Source: Undibacterium paludis (GTDB lineage: Bacteria; Pseudomonadota; Gammaproteobacteria; Burkholderiales; Burkholderiaceae_D). Taken from it: a stretch of DNA of 64,000 nt. This document shows, one piece after another, positions 55,264 to 64,000 of the stretch. The position numbers were made by a program, and so were the translations under genes. A model generated the notes under the pieces. It worked only from the letters and a program-made list of their open reading frames with translations. It did no database searches and had not been told where the DNA came from. How positions within the stretch are numbered: position 1 is the first letter of the stretch; each line of letters begins with the position of its first letter. The stretch covers positions 248,001 through 312,000 of the forward strand of contig NZ_JAKZHX010000004.1 of assembly GCF_022568815.1 (NCBI RefSeq), written 5' to 3'.

Positions 55264-57906
55264 TCAAATACCGGCTCGCACCAGAGAAGCCTTCAATACC
55301 TCATTCAGGGTTGCCAGACTTTCAGACAAATGCGCACGTGATTCTGCACTCATGGGCTTGCCGACTGCACCACGGATCGCCACCAGCAATTGATTTGCCT
55401 GCTCCCTTTGCAAACTGCGTGCGTCAGCAGGAGTCGTTGCTGCAGGTTTCAACAAGGCATTCGACAAACGCTTCAAGTGCTCGCGTTGCAGATTGCGACG
55501 TGCAGAACTGATATCTGCACCACTCGCCAATTCGCTCCAGATGTTCGATTGTAAAGTGCCATACAATTCGTGCAGAGACAGCACCTTTTTGGCGTCACGC
55601 AGTTTCTCGGCAGTATTCAACATGCGTTGGGCAACCATATCCGACATCAACGAATCCAGTGCGCCGGTTTGCAGACTCAGCAAGCGGGCAGAAATCGAAA
55701 CGTCGTTGCGGTTGGCACGCTGGAAATGATCCACGCCCAAGCGGCTCAGCAGTTCTGGCGTGAAAACAAAACTCTTGGCTGCAAACAAGCTGTCAGAAAC
55801 CAGCTTCAATGCCAGACGCTGACGCTCTACAGATATAGGTGTGAATGTGGCGCGCCCCGTTCCTGCATGATCCCTCAGGAATGTCGTTCCGCCGACATAT
55901 TTGGTGGCCAAAGGCACGGTACGGGCAAACTGACCGAAGCCATAGTCAAAACTGCGACGCAAGGCTTCATAGCTGTCACCAGCCTTTAATTGGCGAGTCT
56001 GCAATCTGTCCCACAGTTCGCGTGATATCGTCAGGCGTTTCTGAATATAGGCCAGCGGGTCTGAGCCCAGGTCAAACACGTTGACATCCGGGTCAGATAC
56101 CATGGTCCCCATGGCATCTTCATCCGTACCATAAGCAAGCAGAGGTTCCGTCGAGCGAGATGCAATACGCGTCAGCTCTTCTTTTTCCTTGTCAGCATCG
56201 ATAGGCTTGTAAGCATATTCAATTGCCCAGTAATCATAAGGTCCCAGTGAAGACATTACATACTCGCCCTGAGGCTCACCCTTGGTCGCCAGGTTGAAAG
56301 GCACATAGTCCATCACCGAACCTGCCAGGCCATTGACCTTGGTGAAAGCCGGGTCCTGCAATTGCTTCAGGGTATAGATGGTCGAAGAACGGAAGTTGTG
56401 ACGCAAGCCCAGGGTGTGTCCCACTTCATGCATGATGACGTCTTTGACATAGGCCTGCGCCAATGCTTCAGCTTTCGGGCTATCCATGTCTACTTCACCA
56501 CGGGCGTCGAGCAAATCCATGGCAAAACCCATTTCCATTGATGCTTCATGGGCAAAGTCACAATCACCGTGCTGATGCTGAGCCGCAGGCTGCTGGCCGT
56601 CTTCACCGATCATCCGGCGTGCGCCACGGGCAAATACGTCGGACATACCGATATCGGCGTCCAGGATTTCGCCACTTCGCTCATCCACGCGTGAAGGGCC
56701 AATGGCAAAGCCGACGTCAGCACCGACAAACCAGCGTATCGATGCATGACGGGCATCCATGGTGTCAAAGGTATCTGCTTCGGTCTGCTGTTTGACGACT
56801 ACGGCATTCTTGAAACCTATCTTTTCAAATGCCTTGTTCCACTCCAGCACGCCTTCGCTGATGCTCTTGCGATATTTTTCCGGTACGTTCTTGTCCAGCC
56901 AATAAACAATAGGTTGCTTGGGTTCAGACAGGGCGGCAGCAGGGTCCTGCTTTTCGAGACGCCAGCGGTTGACAAAATGACGTGAGGTCTTGGGCTTGAT
57001 ATCGTCTGTGAAATCATAGCTGGTTGTCACGAAATGCCCCAACCTGTCATCCGCCAGTCGCGGGCGCATGACTTCAGCCGGCAAAGCTGAGAAATTAAAA
57101 TAGAAACCCACGAAAAAGCTACGCGGATCAGGTGTAGTTTGTGGCGGCGTAGGGAGCGCAACTGGTGGTGGTACCAATGGAGAGGCAGCAATGCGTGGTG
57201 TCATGAAATGCGCATTGACAAAAAAACCTGCCAGTGAATCATCGACATTCAACTTGCCAAAGCTGGTGTTGGCCTTGTCCATGGCATAGATAGTGCGGTA
57301 AGCATATTCCAGCCGGGTCGAATACGCAGGAATATCATTGAACAGCAAGGCGCTGGCATCCACCAGTATGCCCTTGGTTTCTGAATTTGGTGTACTCAAC
57401 ACGGCAGCACTGGCCAGCAGGCTGTCTGAAAATGCCTGGGCAACTGCATGGGCCTGCGGTGTGCCTGGTGTTGCCACAAACTCAGTATTCTTAGCCAGCA
57501 ATTGAACCTGGTTACCAACTTTCTTGAAAACAACATGATAACCACGGCCCATCTGGCTGCCGTACAAACCACGCTCGCCTATGCTGTTGGGGATGTTATA
57601 AGTAAACAGGAAGGGCTTATCAAATTGTTCAGGGCGGATTTCTATCCAGACCTTTTCGTCTTTTTGATACAGATTAAAGAACCCCTTGAGCTCTTTTGCA
57701 TCCTTGATAATTTCCTTGAATGGCTTGAGTCCGGCGGCGGGTGCCGGTGTAGCCGCCGCTACCGGTGCTGCGGCATTAGCGCCATTTGCTGCGGGGGCAG
57801 CAACAGGAGGTGTCTGGGGTGCCTGGGCGAAAGCTGCTTCGCTCAGCGCGCAAATCAAAAGGAATAGGGTCTTCTTCTTAAAATGTACAACTTTTGCTGA
57901 TCTCAT
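55264..57906 (-). CDS. Large secreted zinc metalloprotease (metzincin, DUF5117/DUF4953 type)
   Basis: The 880-residue protein has a signal peptide (FLLICALSEAAFA) and an Ala/Pro-rich linker of about 35 residues. Next is a beta-rich domain (about 60-340) of the DUF5117 type, then the catalytic region with HEVGHTLGLRH: zinc ligands His493, His497 and His503 and catalytic Glu494. SVMDYVP about 40 residues later is the Met-turn of metzincins. The C-terminal 300 residues are helical and match the extended part of DUF4953 proteins. It lies between two TonB receptor genes and would release peptides outside or in the periplasm. Confidence 0.92.
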   Translation of the reverse strand: MRSAKVVHFKKKTLFLLICALSEAAFAQAPQTPPVAAPAANGANAAAPVAAATPAPAAGLKPFKEIIKDAKELKGFFNLYQKDEKVWIEIRPEQFDKPFLFTYNIPNSIGERGLYGSQMGRGYHVVFKKVGNQVQLLAKNTEFVATPGTPQAHAVAQAFSDSLLASAAVLSTPNSETKGILVDASALLFNDIPAYSTRLEYAYRTIYAMDKANTSFGKLNVDDSLAGFFVNAHFMTPRIAASPLVPPPVALPTPPQTTPDPRSFFVGFYFNFSALPAEVMRPRLADDRLGHFVTTSYDFTDDIKPKTSRHFVNRWRLEKQDPAAALSEPKQPIVYWLDKNVPEKYRKSISEGVLEWNKAFEKIGFKNAVVVKQQTEADTFDTMDARHASIRWFVGADVGFAIGPSRVDERSGEILDADIGMSDVFARGARRMIGEDGQQPAAQHQHGDCDFAHEASMEMGFAMDLLDARGEVDMDSPKAEALAQAYVKDVIMHEVGHTLGLRHNFRSSTIYTLKQLQDPAFTKVNGLAGSVMDYVPFNLATKGEPQGEYVMSSLGPYDYWAIEYAYKPIDADKEKEELTRIASRSTEPLLAYGTDEDAMGTMVSDPDVNVFDLGSDPLAYIQKRLTISRELWDRLQTRQLKAGDSYEALRRSFDYGFGQFARTVPLATKYVGGTTFLRDHAGTGRATFTPISVERQRLALKLVSDSLFAAKSFVFTPELLSRLGVDHFQRANRNDVSISARLLSLQTGALDSLMSDMVAQRMLNTAEKLRDAKKVLSLHELYGTLQSNIWSELASGADISSARRNLQREHLKRLSNALLKPAATTPADARSLQREQANQLLVAIRGAVGKPMSAESRAHLSESLATLNEVLKASLVRAGI

Positions 57907-58523
57907 ATCGATTCCTGGTTGATTAAATAAATGACAGCAATATGCATAAAACTCTCACAATGCCCCTTAAAGTTACAATCCATTGTGACAAGATTTGCCC
58001 TTACAAGTTCTTACAAGTTGAAGGAACTTTCTTTGCTGCCCGGATTTTTACAGAAAATCTTCAATTTGAAAATTTTTTCGCATTTTTTGAAAAGCATACT
58101 CATCAGAAAATCAAATATATTTGATCAGTTTTATATCTATATAGAGCGATTTCCTATCATTTATAAGCTTATTACTTGAATTTATATGATGTTGAATAAA
58201 TTTATAAAATAGCCATCAATTTTACAATTCGTGAAAATTTAGAAATTAAATTTTCATTTCTTGTCTCCGTCAAACAACATACGGTCAAAAAAACGTAACA
58301 AATGCTTTCCCCAAAGGTATTTTATTTACATAATAAAGTTCTGTTTGATTCATTGCCTTTCATTTCCCAAGCGTAAATATATAGAGGAAAAACGCAGCAA
58401 TTTCTCATCAGACGGCAGCACAAGAAAGTTTCATTATTAACAAAATTTTTGAAACTGATCTCCACTGCTCAAACGGATCCGGCACCCGAATGCATCAGGT
58501 CTATCAATAAAGAGGGAACAATA
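57907..58523. other. Divergent AT-rich promoter region, no gene seen
   Basis: About 600 bases of AT-rich DNA between the divergent metalloprotease and TonB receptor genes. Short open frames occur but lack ribosome-binding sites. The AGAGGG site at the right end belongs to the receptor. Promoters for both genes should lie here. Confidence 0.5.
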
Positions 58524-61412
58524 ATGATATTTAAAGAAAAAGTGGGCGTACAGTCAGTGCGCCTGGCGCTAAGCGTACTCGCTGGCTCCATGTTGATCGG
58601 GGGTTATGCCCACGCGCAATCTGAAGCTGCTCCACAGCGTATCGAAATTACCGGCTCGAACATCAAGCGTGCTGATAAAGAAGGTACGTCCCCAATTCAA
58701 ACGATCACCGCTAAAGAAATCAAGCAAAGTGGTGCAACAACGGTGCTGGAATTGTTGAAGAGCGTCCCATCCATGGGGACTGGTGGTTACAACGATACGC
58801 CGGACCAGAATGGTTTCTCCCGCGGTGTTGCAACAGCATCCCTGCGCGGCCTGGGTTCGACATCGACACTGATCCTGTTGAATGGCCGTCGCATGACACC
58901 ATCGGCTTATGCCAATCCGAACAACGGTCAATCCACACTGTACGATCTGAACAGCATTCCTCTGTCCGCCATTGAAAAAGTAGAGATTTTCAAAGACGGC
59001 GCATCTGCAGTGTATGGTTCCGATGCGGTCGCCGGCGTTATCAACTTCATCACCAAGCGTGACTATCAGGGTGGAGAGGTTTCCGCCAGTATCGCAGCCA
59101 ATGATGACCGCGAATTCGGCCGCCAGAATGTCAATGGCACAATCGGCTTCGGTGACTACGCCAGCCAGGGCTACAACGTCCTGTTTGCAGTAGACTACCG
59201 CAAACAAAACGCTACAACCATGAAGAATGGTTCCAACGACATCAATGCACAGGCTTATGCTGACATTAACTATCGTTTGAATCCATTTAGTAGCAGCGTT
59301 TCCAACCAGGCTTTCTTCTTCAAGGAACGTTCACCTGGCTCCCTGTCCTTCTTCACGACAGGTGCAACCGTCATCAACCAGACCAATTGCGCAGACAATC
59401 GTAAAGTGACTGGCGCAGCTGTGAACAATATCGCATCTACCAGCGTTTTGTTTGGCCGTACTTTCTGTAACTACGATCTGGATGCAGATACCGACGTACA
59501 GACCAAAGGCGATGACATCAGCTTCATGACCGTCGGCAACCTGAAAATCAACGACAAGCTGTCCGCTTTCGGTGAATTTGCCTATAACGATTCCAAGCGT
59601 GTCTATCGCGGCTCTCCACGTTCGATCAGCGGCACATCTCCTACAACCAACTTCCTGGTTGGCGGTCTGGCGACACCTTTCCAGGCGATTTTGCCTATCG
59701 GTCATCCTGACAATCCGAATAAAGATGCGCGCTCTGCTGTTTCCTATCGCTTTGAAAACGTCAGATTCGGTACCGATCTGGACAATAAAGCGTCTCGCTT
59801 GGTCGCCGGCCTGAAAGGGACAGTTTCCAGCTGGGATTGGGAAAGTGCGGTACTGTGGAACCGTTCTGAACGTAATGAAGTTGCCCATGGCTTCCTGTAT
59901 CTGCCTACCTTGCGCAAGCTGGTCACGGAAAACCGCTCACTCGCTTCCATCGCAGCGGATCCAACCCTGAGCCCTGACCTGACCAACGTCGGCACTGCTG
60001 AAATAGCTCAATGGGACGCCAAGGCAACAACAGAATTTGGCAACCTGGGCGGCGGTGCAATCGGCTTCGCGGCAGGTGTTGAATTCCGTCAGGAAAAACT
60101 GACTATCAATCCCGATCCTATCAATGCACGTGGCGATATCCTCGGCCTGTCGACAACAGCGATTGATGCGAAGCGCAATGTTTCTTCCGCATTCTTCGAG
60201 TTCCGTACGCCATTCCTGAAAAACTTCGAAATGGATTTCGCCGGCCGTTACGATAAATACCCAAGCATCAAGGGTAACTTCGTACCTAAAGTCGGTGCAA
60301 AATGGACAGTCGTTGACGGTCTGGCATTCCGTGGTACTTACGCTGAAGGTTTCCGTGCTCCAGCTCTGTCCCAGGTTGCAGCCGGTGGTGCGCAGTTCTT
60401 CCTGAACAATACAGTTGACCCTGTTCGTTGCCCTAACGGCGCAAATCCTGTTGCCGGTGCTGAACAGGCTGACTGCGCCAAGAGCGTATCCGGTGTCGGT
60501 GGTGCCAACCCTGACCTGAAACCAGAAAAATCCAAGAGCATCGCTTTTGGTATGATCTACTCTCCAACTGCCAACTTTGACGTCGTTGTAGATGCCTACA
60601 AACTGCGTCAAGAAGGTGAAGTGGCCCTGAGTAGCTCTACTTACCTGCTCGAACATCCAAACAACTTCCCGGCTGATTATATCGTCCGCGATACTAATCC
60701 GCTGAATCAGTTGAAAGATGCCAACGGCAATCCTATCCCTGGTACGGGTCCATTGCTGGCAGTGAAAACACCTTGGGTTAATCAGGGTAGTACAGAAGTC
60801 AGTGGTGTGGACGTTGAGCTGAAAATGCGCAACAACCTCGGTGAAAATGGCAAATTGTCTACTTCCCTGAAATCCACTTACCTGATTTCCTATCGTCGTG
60901 CAGAATCCCCTGGCGACCTGGAAAGGAATGCTGTTGGTACAAACGGCGGTCTGAATGACTGGACCACGTCAGTCGGCAATATTCCTCGTCTGCGTGCAAC
61001 ACTGCGTACTGTCTGGGAAAAGGGTCCACACACAGCATACGGTGCCATCAACTTTACTGACAGTGTTTCCCAGTATCGTCGTTATGACAACACGACAACC
61101 TACTCCACACCATACTGCTACTATGGCAGTGGCGTGCCAGCCGGTGTCAACGCAACCTTTGCCAATCAGCCGAATTACACCAAGTACTTCCCTGATTGCC
61201 AAATTTCAAGCTGGACCACTCTGGACGTAGGTTACAACTACACCGGATTCAAGGATCTGACTTTGGGCATCAATATCCGCAACATCACTGATTCCAAAGC
61301 ACCTTACAGTCCGACAACAACAGCAACAACTATACAGCAAGGTTACAACTCAACTTTGCATAACGACTTCGGCCGTTATTTCACAATCTCTGCAAGATAT
61401 GTTTTCCGTTGA
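58524..61412 (+). CDS. TonB-dependent receptor, peptide-locus member
   Basis: A 962-residue receptor. The ATG at 58524 with AGAGGG upstream starts a clear signal peptide (VRLALSVLAGSMLIGGYAHA), so the TTG-led extension to 58449 is rejected. The mature protein begins with QRIEITGSNIKRADKEG, very like the receptor at 0.3 kb, and the plug shows LILLNGRRM and IFKDGASAVYGSDAVAGVINFIT. Codons such as GGT, CGT and CTG are used heavily here, more than in the genes around, which may reflect strong expression. An S9 peptidase gene follows after a terminator. Confidence 0.94.
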   Translation: MIFKEKVGVQSVRLALSVLAGSMLIGGYAHAQSEAAPQRIEITGSNIKRADKEGTSPIQTITAKEIKQSGATTVLELLKSVPSMGTGGYNDTPDQNGFSRGVATASLRGLGSTSTLILLNGRRMTPSAYANPNNGQSTLYDLNSIPLSAIEKVEIFKDGASAVYGSDAVAGVINFITKRDYQGGEVSASIAANDDREFGRQNVNGTIGFGDYASQGYNVLFAVDYRKQNATTMKNGSNDINAQAYADINYRLNPFSSSVSNQAFFFKERSPGSLSFFTTGATVINQTNCADNRKVTGAAVNNIASTSVLFGRTFCNYDLDADTDVQTKGDDISFMTVGNLKINDKLSAFGEFAYNDSKRVYRGSPRSISGTSPTTNFLVGGLATPFQAILPIGHPDNPNKDARSAVSYRFENVRFGTDLDNKASRLVAGLKGTVSSWDWESAVLWNRSERNEVAHGFLYLPTLRKLVTENRSLASIAADPTLSPDLTNVGTAEIAQWDAKATTEFGNLGGGAIGFAAGVEFRQEKLTINPDPINARGDILGLSTTAIDAKRNVSSAFFEFRTPFLKNFEMDFAGRYDKYPSIKGNFVPKVGAKWTVVDGLAFRGTYAEGFRAPALSQVAAGGAQFFLNNTVDPVRCPNGANPVAGAEQADCAKSVSGVGGANPDLKPEKSKSIAFGMIYSPTANFDVVVDAYKLRQEGEVALSSSTYLLEHPNNFPADYIVRDTNPLNQLKDANGNPIPGTGPLLAVKTPWVNQGSTEVSGVDVELKMRNNLGENGKLSTSLKSTYLISYRRAESPGDLERNAVGTNGGLNDWTTSVGNIPRLRATLRTVWEKGPHTAYGAINFTDSVSQYRRYDNTTTYSTPYCYYGSGVPAGVNATFANQPNYTKYFPDCQISSWTTLDVGYNYTGFKDLTLGINIRNITDSKAPYSPTTTATTIQQGYNSTLHNDFGRYFTISARYVFR

Positions 61413-61432
61413 TCGGTTGACGTAGTAAAACG

Positions 61433-61466
61433 AATAAACGCCTCGTAACCCGGGGCGTTTATTTTT
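61433..61466 (+). terminator. Intrinsic terminator after the TonB receptor gene
   Basis: AATAAACGCC pairs with GGCGTTTATT, with two further inner pairs, followed by a T-run on the plus strand. It stands 20 bases after the receptor stop and 40 before the S9 peptidase start. Confidence 0.9.
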
Positions 61467-61507
61467 AGTACTTCTTATTATCAAAGATAAATCACATAGG
61501 ACAAAGA

Positions 61508-63490
61508 ATGAAACAGGTGCTCACCGTTATGTGCAGGCAACTTTCAGTTTGCACAGCTATAGCCTTCATCCTTGCGCTGCCAGCCCATGCACAGGTACCG
61601 GTAAAAGAAAAAATCCCGGTCGAAAATTTCTTCAAGAATCAGCAAATTGAAAAAGTGCAGGTATCACCAGATGGCAAAACCATTGCCATGCTGGCTAAAG
61701 GTAAAAATGACCGCGTAGTCCTGTCAGTCATGGATACGGCGACAATGACACCGAAAATCCTGGCAGGCTACGAAAAAACGGATGTCAATGATTTCCATTG
61801 GGTGAACTCCCAGCGGCTGGTTTTCAGCACTTGGGATAATAACGCGGGACAAGACGAATTCCGCAATGGAAATGGCCTGTTCGCCATCAATCTCGATAGC
61901 AGCCAGTTTCGACAACTCGTCGGTGGCCCCGGTGCCTCCAACACACGCGTCCTGTCTTACGGACATCGCTACCTTAGCACTGTCAATACCGCAAGCTCAA
62001 ATGAAATCTATGTCACCCGCAGGACTGGTACCCGTAAAAACCCCACTGCCTCACTCATCAAGCTAGACACACTCACAGGCCAAAGCGAAACCATTCCCAC
62101 GCCACCAAATGCGATTGGGTTTATGACTGACAAGAATGGATTGCTTCGCGTGGCTCTCACCAATGTAGATAATCTGTCAGGCGTTGATTATAAAGATGAA
62201 AAAACTCAGCAATGGCGCACCCTGATCAGTTATGACAAAACAAAAGAAGACGGTTTTTCACCGCAGTTCATTTCACCCGATGGGCAACTCTACGTTACGG
62301 CTCATCAGGGCCAGGATACAACCGCAGTCTATCGTTACGATCTTGAGAAAAACAAAATCGACGACACGCCTATCGTGTCCACAAAGGGTTTTGATTTCAA
62401 TGGAAATTTCTTTTTCAACAAAAAACTCAATAAACTGCTGGGAGTGAGTTTTGAAACCGATGCACCAGGTGTTTTGTGGCTGGATGACAAATTAAAGGCG
62501 TTGCAGGCAAAAATAGACAAGGCGCTTCCTAACACCATCAATAGTCTGTCTATCGCAACAGATGCGGATACTCAGCTGGCTGTCGTCTTCTCCCGTTCCG
62601 ACACGCACCCTGGCTCTTATTACATCTACAATACGCAAACAGACCAGTTCACTGCCATAGGTGACCGTAGTCCTGAAATCCAGGCCAAGGATATGTCCTA
62701 TAAAGACTTTGTTAAAGTCAAAGCCAGGGATGGCCTGGAAATCCCGACATACGTCACGATTCCCCGTAACAGCACAGGCAAAAATCTGCCCATGGTAGTC
62801 ATGGTGCATGGCGGCCCGTATGTTAGGGGCGGCCACTGGAACTGGAATAGAGAAACACAGTTCCTGGCCTCACGTGGCTACGTCGTCATCGAACCAGATT
62901 TTCGCGGCAGCGAAGGATATGGCAAGACATTGCACAAGGCAGGCTGGAAACAATGGGGACTCGCCATGCAGGACGACGTTACTGACGTCACCAAATGGGC
63001 CATTGAAAAAGGCTATGCCGATCCAAAACGTATCTGCATCGCTGGTGCAAGTTATGGCGGGTACGCTGTGTTGATGGGGCTGATCAAGGAACCGGATATG
63101 TACCGCTGCGGTATCAGCTGGGTTGGCGTGACTGACATCAACCTCTTGTATGACGTTAGCTGGAGTGATACCGCAGGCAGCACCTGGGCGCGTTATGGTA
63201 TGCCGGTATTGATAGGTGATCAGGAAAAAGATGCGGCCCAGTTGAAAGCAACCTCACCGGTGGAACAGGCAAATAGATTAACCAGACCGCTGATCCTTGC
63301 TTATGGCGTCGAAGACGTCCGTGTACCATTAGTACATGGTGAGCGCTTCAAAAAAGCAGTGCCCGCTACGACCAAAGTGGAGTGGATCACTTATACAGGT
63401 GAAGGCCATGGTTGGCGTCAACTCAAAAACAATGTTGACTTCTGGACCAGGGTAGAAAAATTCCTGGAAGAAAATACAGCAGTAAAATAG
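61508..63490 (+). CDS. S9-family prolyl oligopeptidase-like peptidase, secreted
   Basis: The 660-residue enzyme has a signal peptide (TAIAFILALPAHA), a beta-propeller of about 380 residues (first blade KVQVSPDGKTIAMLAKG) and a hydrolase domain. The catalytic triad is Ser515 in GASYGGY, Asp603 in GVEDVRVP and His634 in GEGHGW. It is a paralogue of the enzyme at 49.8-51.8 kb: both start their mature part with IPV(A/E)NFFK-like sequence and share spacing of the triad. AGGACA precedes the ATG. It would shorten peptides in the periplasm after receptor uptake. Confidence 0.94.
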   Translation: MKQVLTVMCRQLSVCTAIAFILALPAHAQVPVKEKIPVENFFKNQQIEKVQVSPDGKTIAMLAKGKNDRVVLSVMDTATMTPKILAGYEKTDVNDFHWVNSQRLVFSTWDNNAGQDEFRNGNGLFAINLDSSQFRQLVGGPGASNTRVLSYGHRYLSTVNTASSNEIYVTRRTGTRKNPTASLIKLDTLTGQSETIPTPPNAIGFMTDKNGLLRVALTNVDNLSGVDYKDEKTQQWRTLISYDKTKEDGFSPQFISPDGQLYVTAHQGQDTTAVYRYDLEKNKIDDTPIVSTKGFDFNGNFFFNKKLNKLLGVSFETDAPGVLWLDDKLKALQAKIDKALPNTINSLSIATDADTQLAVVFSRSDTHPGSYYIYNTQTDQFTAIGDRSPEIQAKDMSYKDFVKVKARDGLEIPTYVTIPRNSTGKNLPMVVMVHGGPYVRGGHWNWNRETQFLASRGYVVIEPDFRGSEGYGKTLHKAGWKQWGLAMQDDVTDVTKWAIEKGYADPKRICIAGASYGGYAVLMGLIKEPDMYRCGISWVGVTDINLLYDVSWSDTAGSTWARYGMPVLIGDQEKDAAQLKATSPVEQANRLTRPLILAYGVEDVRVPLVHGERFKKAVPATTKVEWITYTGEGHGWRQLKNNVDFWTRVEKFLEENTAVK

Positions 63491-63509
63491 GTCTACATAT
63501 CTGCATTGG

Positions 63510-63543
63510 AAATCCACACCGTCAGACCGGTGTGGATTTTTTT
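63510..63543 (+). terminator. Intrinsic terminator after the S9 peptidase gene
   Basis: A 12-bp stem (AAATCCACACCG with its complement), a six-base loop and seven T on the plus strand, 20 bases after the stop. It lies between the convergent peptidase and recombinase genes. Confidence 0.92.
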
Positions 63544-63554
63544 ATCCAGACAAC

Positions 63555-64000
63555 TTAACCACGCGGATGATGCATGGCATGTAATTTCTTCAGGCGCTCC
63601 CGCGCCACATGTGTGTAGATTTGCGTAGTGGAAATATCAGCATGGCCAAGCAGCAACTGCACGACCCGCAAGTCAGCGCCATGATTGAGCAGATGCGTGG
63701 CAAACGCGTGGCGCAAGGTATGCGGTGACAAGGATGTGGTGATATTGGCCTGCATTGCATATTTTTTTATCAATATCCAAAACATCTGTCTGGTCATGGC
63801 GCCGCCACGGGCGGTAACAAACAGCGCATCGTCTATTTGCCCATTCAATATTGCTGGCCTGCCCTCGCGCAGATAGCGCTCCAGCCAGCCACGTGCTACT
63901 TCGCCAAACGGTACCAGCCTGGTTTTGTCGCCTTTGCCAGTGATACGCAATACCCCCTCGTTGAGTCCTACTTCAATAGAACGCAGCCCCACCAGTTCAC
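63555..64000 (-). CDS. xerD: Tyrosine recombinase XerD, C-terminal part (cut by window end)
   Basis: The open frame enters from the right edge without a start, and 148 codons are visible. They form the catalytic domain of XerC/XerD recombinases: GKGDKTRLVPFG with the catalytic lysine, HTLRHAFATHLLNHGAD with the His and Arg of the HxxR box, LLGHADISTTQIYTHV with the second His and the nucleophile Tyr. The wording LRHAFATHLLNHGADLRVVQ is closer to XerD than XerC, so chromosome dimer resolution is the likely role. The arginine that precedes these boxes lies beyond the edge. Confidence 0.9.
   Translation of the reverse strand, partial: ELVGLRSIEVGLNEGVLRITGKGDKTRLVPFGEVARGWLERYLREGRPAILNGQIDDALFVTARGGAMTRQMFWILIKKYAMQANITTSLSPHTLRHAFATHLLNHGADLRVVQLLLGHADISTTQIYTHVARERLKKLHAMHHPRG

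Noticed and set aside
1..64000. CRISPR arrays, tRNA or rRNA genes, insertion sequences
   Set aside because: No regularly spaced repeats, no clover-leaf or rRNA-like sequence and no transposase were recognised by eye; a tRNA scan would settle the first two.

Overview
The window reads as chromosomal DNA of a Gram-negative betaproteobacterium. The gene types (DUF2946 protein before a TonB receptor, a CadR/CadA metal pair, NasT-type nitrate control, TsaD, PlsY and a stress operon of PrkA, YeaH and SpoVR) suit Burkholderiales. The moderate GC content and the many TonB-dependent receptors suggest Oxalobacteraceae, perhaps an Undibacterium-like organism; that placement is inference. No rRNA, tRNA, CRISPR array, insertion sequence or prophage was seen. 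Coding density is high; the main gaps are at 20.46-20.87, 39.24-39.59, 41.89-42.68, 54.69-55.26 and 57.91-58.52 kb.

Layout. 0.3-3.1 kb: a TonB-dependent receptor, convergent with a lipoprotein serpin (3.2-4.6 kb). 4.7-16.1 kb: a dense peptidoglycan-recycling region. It holds an L,D-transpeptidase, MurQ etherase, a LysR regulator, a five-gene minus-strand operon (AmpG-like permease, M14 amidohydrolase, peptide-binding protein, D-Ala-D-Ala dipeptidase, beta-lactamase-fold hydrolase) and a divergent plus-strand operon (BadF-type amino-sugar kinase, AmiD-like amidase, VanY-like carboxypeptidase). Together these could strip, import and catabolise cell-wall fragments. 16.1-19.8 kb: a YbhGFSR-like drug exporter with its TetR regulator. 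20.2-20.5 kb: two very small membrane proteins. 20.9-22.4 kb: a secreted protein of unknown family.

22.5-31.1 kb: an HDOD protein, CreA, an APC amino-acid permease, a DUF2946 protein with a second type of TonB receptor (possibly copper), several small proteins and MarC. 31.1-34.0 kb: divergent cadR and cadA, with a MerR-type promoter whose spacer is 19 bp. 34.4-39.2 kb: the prkA-yeaH-spoVR stress operon. 39.6-41.9 kb: a membrane PAS-GGDEF-EAL protein whose GGDEF site is lost. 42.7-46.7 kb: a nitrate ABC transporter operon (nrtA, nrtB, nrtD) next to the ANTAR antiterminator nasT. The nrtA leader carries two hexaloop hairpins and a terminator, the expected target of an ANTAR protein.

46.8-49.6 kb: tsaD, a cache-domain protein, plsY and ybaK. 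49.8-63.5 kb: a peptide-use region made of two outward mirror-image TonB receptor/S9 peptidase pairs around a large metzincin protease. The window ends inside a xerD-like recombinase on the minus strand.

Several starts were moved from the longest open frame to an internal start that has a ribosome-binding site, a signal peptide or an overlap with its neighbour; each entry says so.
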